A stretch of 8,388 nucleotides of DNA from Dehalococcoidia bacterium (GTDB lineage: Bacteria; Chloroflexota; Dehalococcoidia; UBA3495), in contig JAPKDE010000108.1 of NCBI GenBank assembly GCA_028822675.1, positions 1 to 8,388 of the forward strand, written 5' to 3'. Below the pieces are notes generated by a model. That model was not told the origin of the DNA and made no database searches. It was given only the letters and a program-made list of their open reading frames with translations. Shown piece after piece: positions 6,489-8,388 of the stretch. The stretch's first letter is position 1, and every line of letters starts with the position of its first letter. Both the position numbers and the translations under genes were made by a program.

Positions 6489-8388
6489 ATGACTGATCGT
6501 GTTCCGTCCGCCCCAAAAAGACCGCAAGAAATAACGACCCACGAGGATGTTAGGAATGACCCTTGGTTTTGGCTCCGTGATATCGACGACCCGGAGACCA
6601 TGGCGTATCTCAATGCTGAGAATGCCTATACCGAAGCGATTTTGGAACCTGAGAACGCGCTTCGAGAAACCCTATTCGACGAGATGCGTGGGCGGATAAA
6701 GGAAGACGATTCCACCGTTCCCCAAAAAAACGGGGACTATTACTACTACACCCGCTTTGAAGAGGGCAACCAATATCCCATATTTTGCCGCAAGCACCTT
6801 TATTTAGATGCGACCGAAGAGGTCATCCTCGACGTAAATGTGCTAGCGAAGGATCTGGATTATTGCCGTGTTGGCAGCTTGGAGAACAGCCCCGACCACA
6901 AATTATTGGCTTACTCCATGGACTCTGACGGCTCAGAGATTTATACGATCTACGTCAAGAATTTGGAGACCGGCGAACTGTTGCCGGACGCCATTCCAAA
7001 TTCTTATTACTCCCTGGAATGGGCCAACGATAACCAGACCCTGTTTTACGATGTGCTGGACGAGAACCACCGACCGGTCAAGGTATTCAAGCATCGTCTA
7101 GGGGATGATCCGTCGGCGGACGAATTGGTCTACCAGGAAATGGATGAGCGTTTCTTTGTTGGGGTGATGAAATCGTCGAGCAATCGCTTTATCTTCGTCG
7201 CGGCCTCAGGCAATAACATGTCGGAATGGCGGTTCATGGAAGCCAACGACCCTGGGTCTGCGTTGACGCTGGTTGAGCCACGCCGTGAAGGGTTTGAATA
7301 CGATATAGAACACCACAGTGACCGGTTTCTGATTCGCCACAACTCAGGAGATGCTAAGGATTTTAAGGTCTCAGAAACACCGATAGCGACGCCTACAGCC
7401 GAGAATTGGCAGGACTTGGTACCCCACGTGCTGGGCCATCCCATCGGTGGGATCACGGTAACCCGCGATCACTTGATTCTTTCAAGTCGTGATAACGGGT
7501 TGCCGCAGATTCGAGTGATGGAACACGCCACTGGGAACGCCTTCGATATACCTTTTGATGAAGAAGACTACTTTGTGGGGGTTATGGAAGGAAGGGACTG
7601 GGAGACTTCAACACTTCGGTACTCCTATTCCTCTATGACCACTCCCGCGACTGTCTATGACTACAACATCAAAACGCACGAAAGGGAGCTAAAGAAACAA
7701 ACCGAGGTTTTGGGAGATTTTTCTTCAGATAAATACCAATCTAGTAGAGTATTCGCGCCTGCAGAAGATGGGACTCTTATTCCGATTTCAATCGTCTATT
7801 CAAAGGAGACACCCCTTGATGGGTCGGCTCCGCTTTATCTCTACGGGTACGGGTCTTATGGCATAGTCGTAGATTCCAATTTTGGATCGGCACGGTTGAG
7901 CTTGGTAGACCGCGGGTTCATCTTTGCCGTGGCGCACGTCCGCGGTGGAATGGACTTGGGATGGGACTGGTATGAAGATGGCAAGCTACTAAAAAAACGG
8001 AACACGTTCACCGATTTCATTGCCTGCGCCGAGTACTTGGTCGACCAGAATTACACGGAAAAAGGCCGAATCATCGCCTCCGGAGGCAGCGCCGGCGGGA
8101 TGCTGATGGGGGCCGTTGTAAACCTTCGCCCAGATCTGTTCATGGCAGTGGTCGCTGACGTTCCTTTCGTGGATGTTTTGAACACGATGCTGGATGACAC
8201 CCTTCCATTGACCACTATGGAGTACAACGAATGGGGCAATCCCAATGACAAGAATTTCTATGAATACATGAAATCTTATTCACCCTACGACAATGTGAAG
8301 GCCCAAAATTACCCCCACATGCTGATTACCGGGGGTATCAGCGACCCAAGAGTGACCTACTGGGAGCCGGCTAAATGGACCGCTAGCC
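6489..8388 (+). CDS. ptrB: Oligopeptidase B, S9A serine peptidase (3' end outside the window)
   Basis: A cytosolic prolyl-oligopeptidase-family peptidase that cleaves short peptides after Arg or Lys. The 633 codons visible align by eye almost end to end with E. coli PtrB (about 690 residues): N-terminal DPWFWLRDIDDPETMAYLNAEN, a seven-bladed β-propeller region (about 75-400), LRYSYSSMTTPATVYDY, then the α/β-hydrolase domain with YLYGYGSYG, AVAHVRGGMDLGWDWYEDGK, nucleophile elbow ASGGSAGGMLMG (Ser534), VPFVDVLNTMLDD and GGISDPRVTYWEPAKW (Asp619). These match E. coli Ser532 and Asp617. The frame runs off the right edge with some 55-60 residues missing, including the catalytic His. The start ATG has GGAG 6 bases before it and no signal peptide follows. 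Of the two Glu that set P1 preference in the Salmonella enzyme (Glu576 and Glu578), the first is kept (Glu578 here) while the second is Asn580. It probably forms its own transcription unit after the decayed amidohydrolase. Confidence 0.95.
   Translation, partial: MTDRVPSAPKRPQEITTHEDVRNDPWFWLRDIDDPETMAYLNAENAYTEAILEPENALRETLFDEMRGRIKEDDSTVPQKNGDYYYYTRFEEGNQYPIFCRKHLYLDATEEVILDVNVLAKDLDYCRVGSLENSPDHKLLAYSMDSDGSEIYTIYVKNLETGELLPDAIPNSYYSLEWANDNQTLFYDVLDENHRPVKVFKHRLGDDPSADELVYQEMDERFFVGVMKSSSNRFIFVAASGNNMSEWRFMEANDPGSALTLVEPRREGFEYDIEHHSDRFLIRHNSGDAKDFKVSETPIATPTAENWQDLVPHVLGHPIGGITVTRDHLILSSRDNGLPQIRVMEHATGNAFDIPFDEEDYFVGVMEGRDWETSTLRYSYSSMTTPATVYDYNIKTHERELKKQTEVLGDFSSDKYQSSRVFAPAEDGTLIPISIVYSKETPLDGSAPLYLYGYGSYGIVVDSNFGSARLSLVDRGFIFAVAHVRGGMDLGWDWYEDGKLLKKRNTFTDFIACAEYLVDQNYTEKGRIIASGGSAGGMLMGAVVNLRPDLFMAVVADVPFVDVLNTMLDDTLPLTTMEYNEWGNPNDKNFYEYMKSYSPYDNVKAQNYPHMLITGGISDPRVTYWEPAKWTAS

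Overview
The window looks like a chromosomal segment of a free-living, uncultured bacterium of moderate GC content. It holds six protein-coding genes, two of them cut by the window edges, plus one decayed gene. The set is a peptide/amino-acid and alcohol-oxidising gene mix: an ABC-F ATPase, a GMC flavoprotein, a methylmalonyl-CoA epimerase-like protein, a D-aminoacylase-type amidohydrolase and oligopeptidase B. This would fit a heterotrophic scavenger, possibly a Chloroflexota/SAR202-like marine lineage. That placement is a weak inference from gene families only, with no rRNA or other marker to support it.

Left part (1-2052, + strand): the 3' portion of a Uup-type ABC-F ATPase gene (first Walker A lies outside the window) is followed 43 bases later by a small PPC/DUF296 domain protein. 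A strong Rho-independent terminator (2015-2052) closes this unit.

Middle (2163-4302, + strand): a complete GMC oxidoreductase with both active-site histidines, then a large bulged inverted repeat (3762-3820), then a VOC-fold protein most like methylmalonyl-CoA epimerase. The D-aminoacylase-family amidohydrolase (5942-4371, - strand) converges on it across a 68-base gap that has no convincing terminator. The amidohydrolase begins with TTG, which is supported by a Shine-Dalgarno sequence, an in-frame stop two codons upstream and a perfect TATAAT 46 bases upstream.

Right part (5943-8388): a gene-poor stretch contains the remnant of a second amidohydrolase (YtcJ/amidohydrolase-3 type). Only its first ~16 and last ~54 codons appear to survive, in different frames, joined at an apparent deletion junction. 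Next comes the oligopeptidase B gene, cut by the right edge just before its catalytic His. 

Functionally, oligopeptidase B (peptide trimming after basic residues) and the N-acyl-D-amino-acid deacylase-like enzyme (release of amino acids from N-acylated forms) fit a peptide or peptidoglycan-fragment scavenging theme. The epimerase would serve propionyl-CoA catabolism arising from branched or odd-chain substrates. The genes are separated by regulatory gaps and strand switches, so this is a neighbourhood rather than one operon. I see no CRISPR array, tRNA, rRNA, insertion sequence or phage gene. I do not find a clear undescribed multi-gene system; the points most worth a look are active-site substitutions in two enzymes and the deletion remnant.
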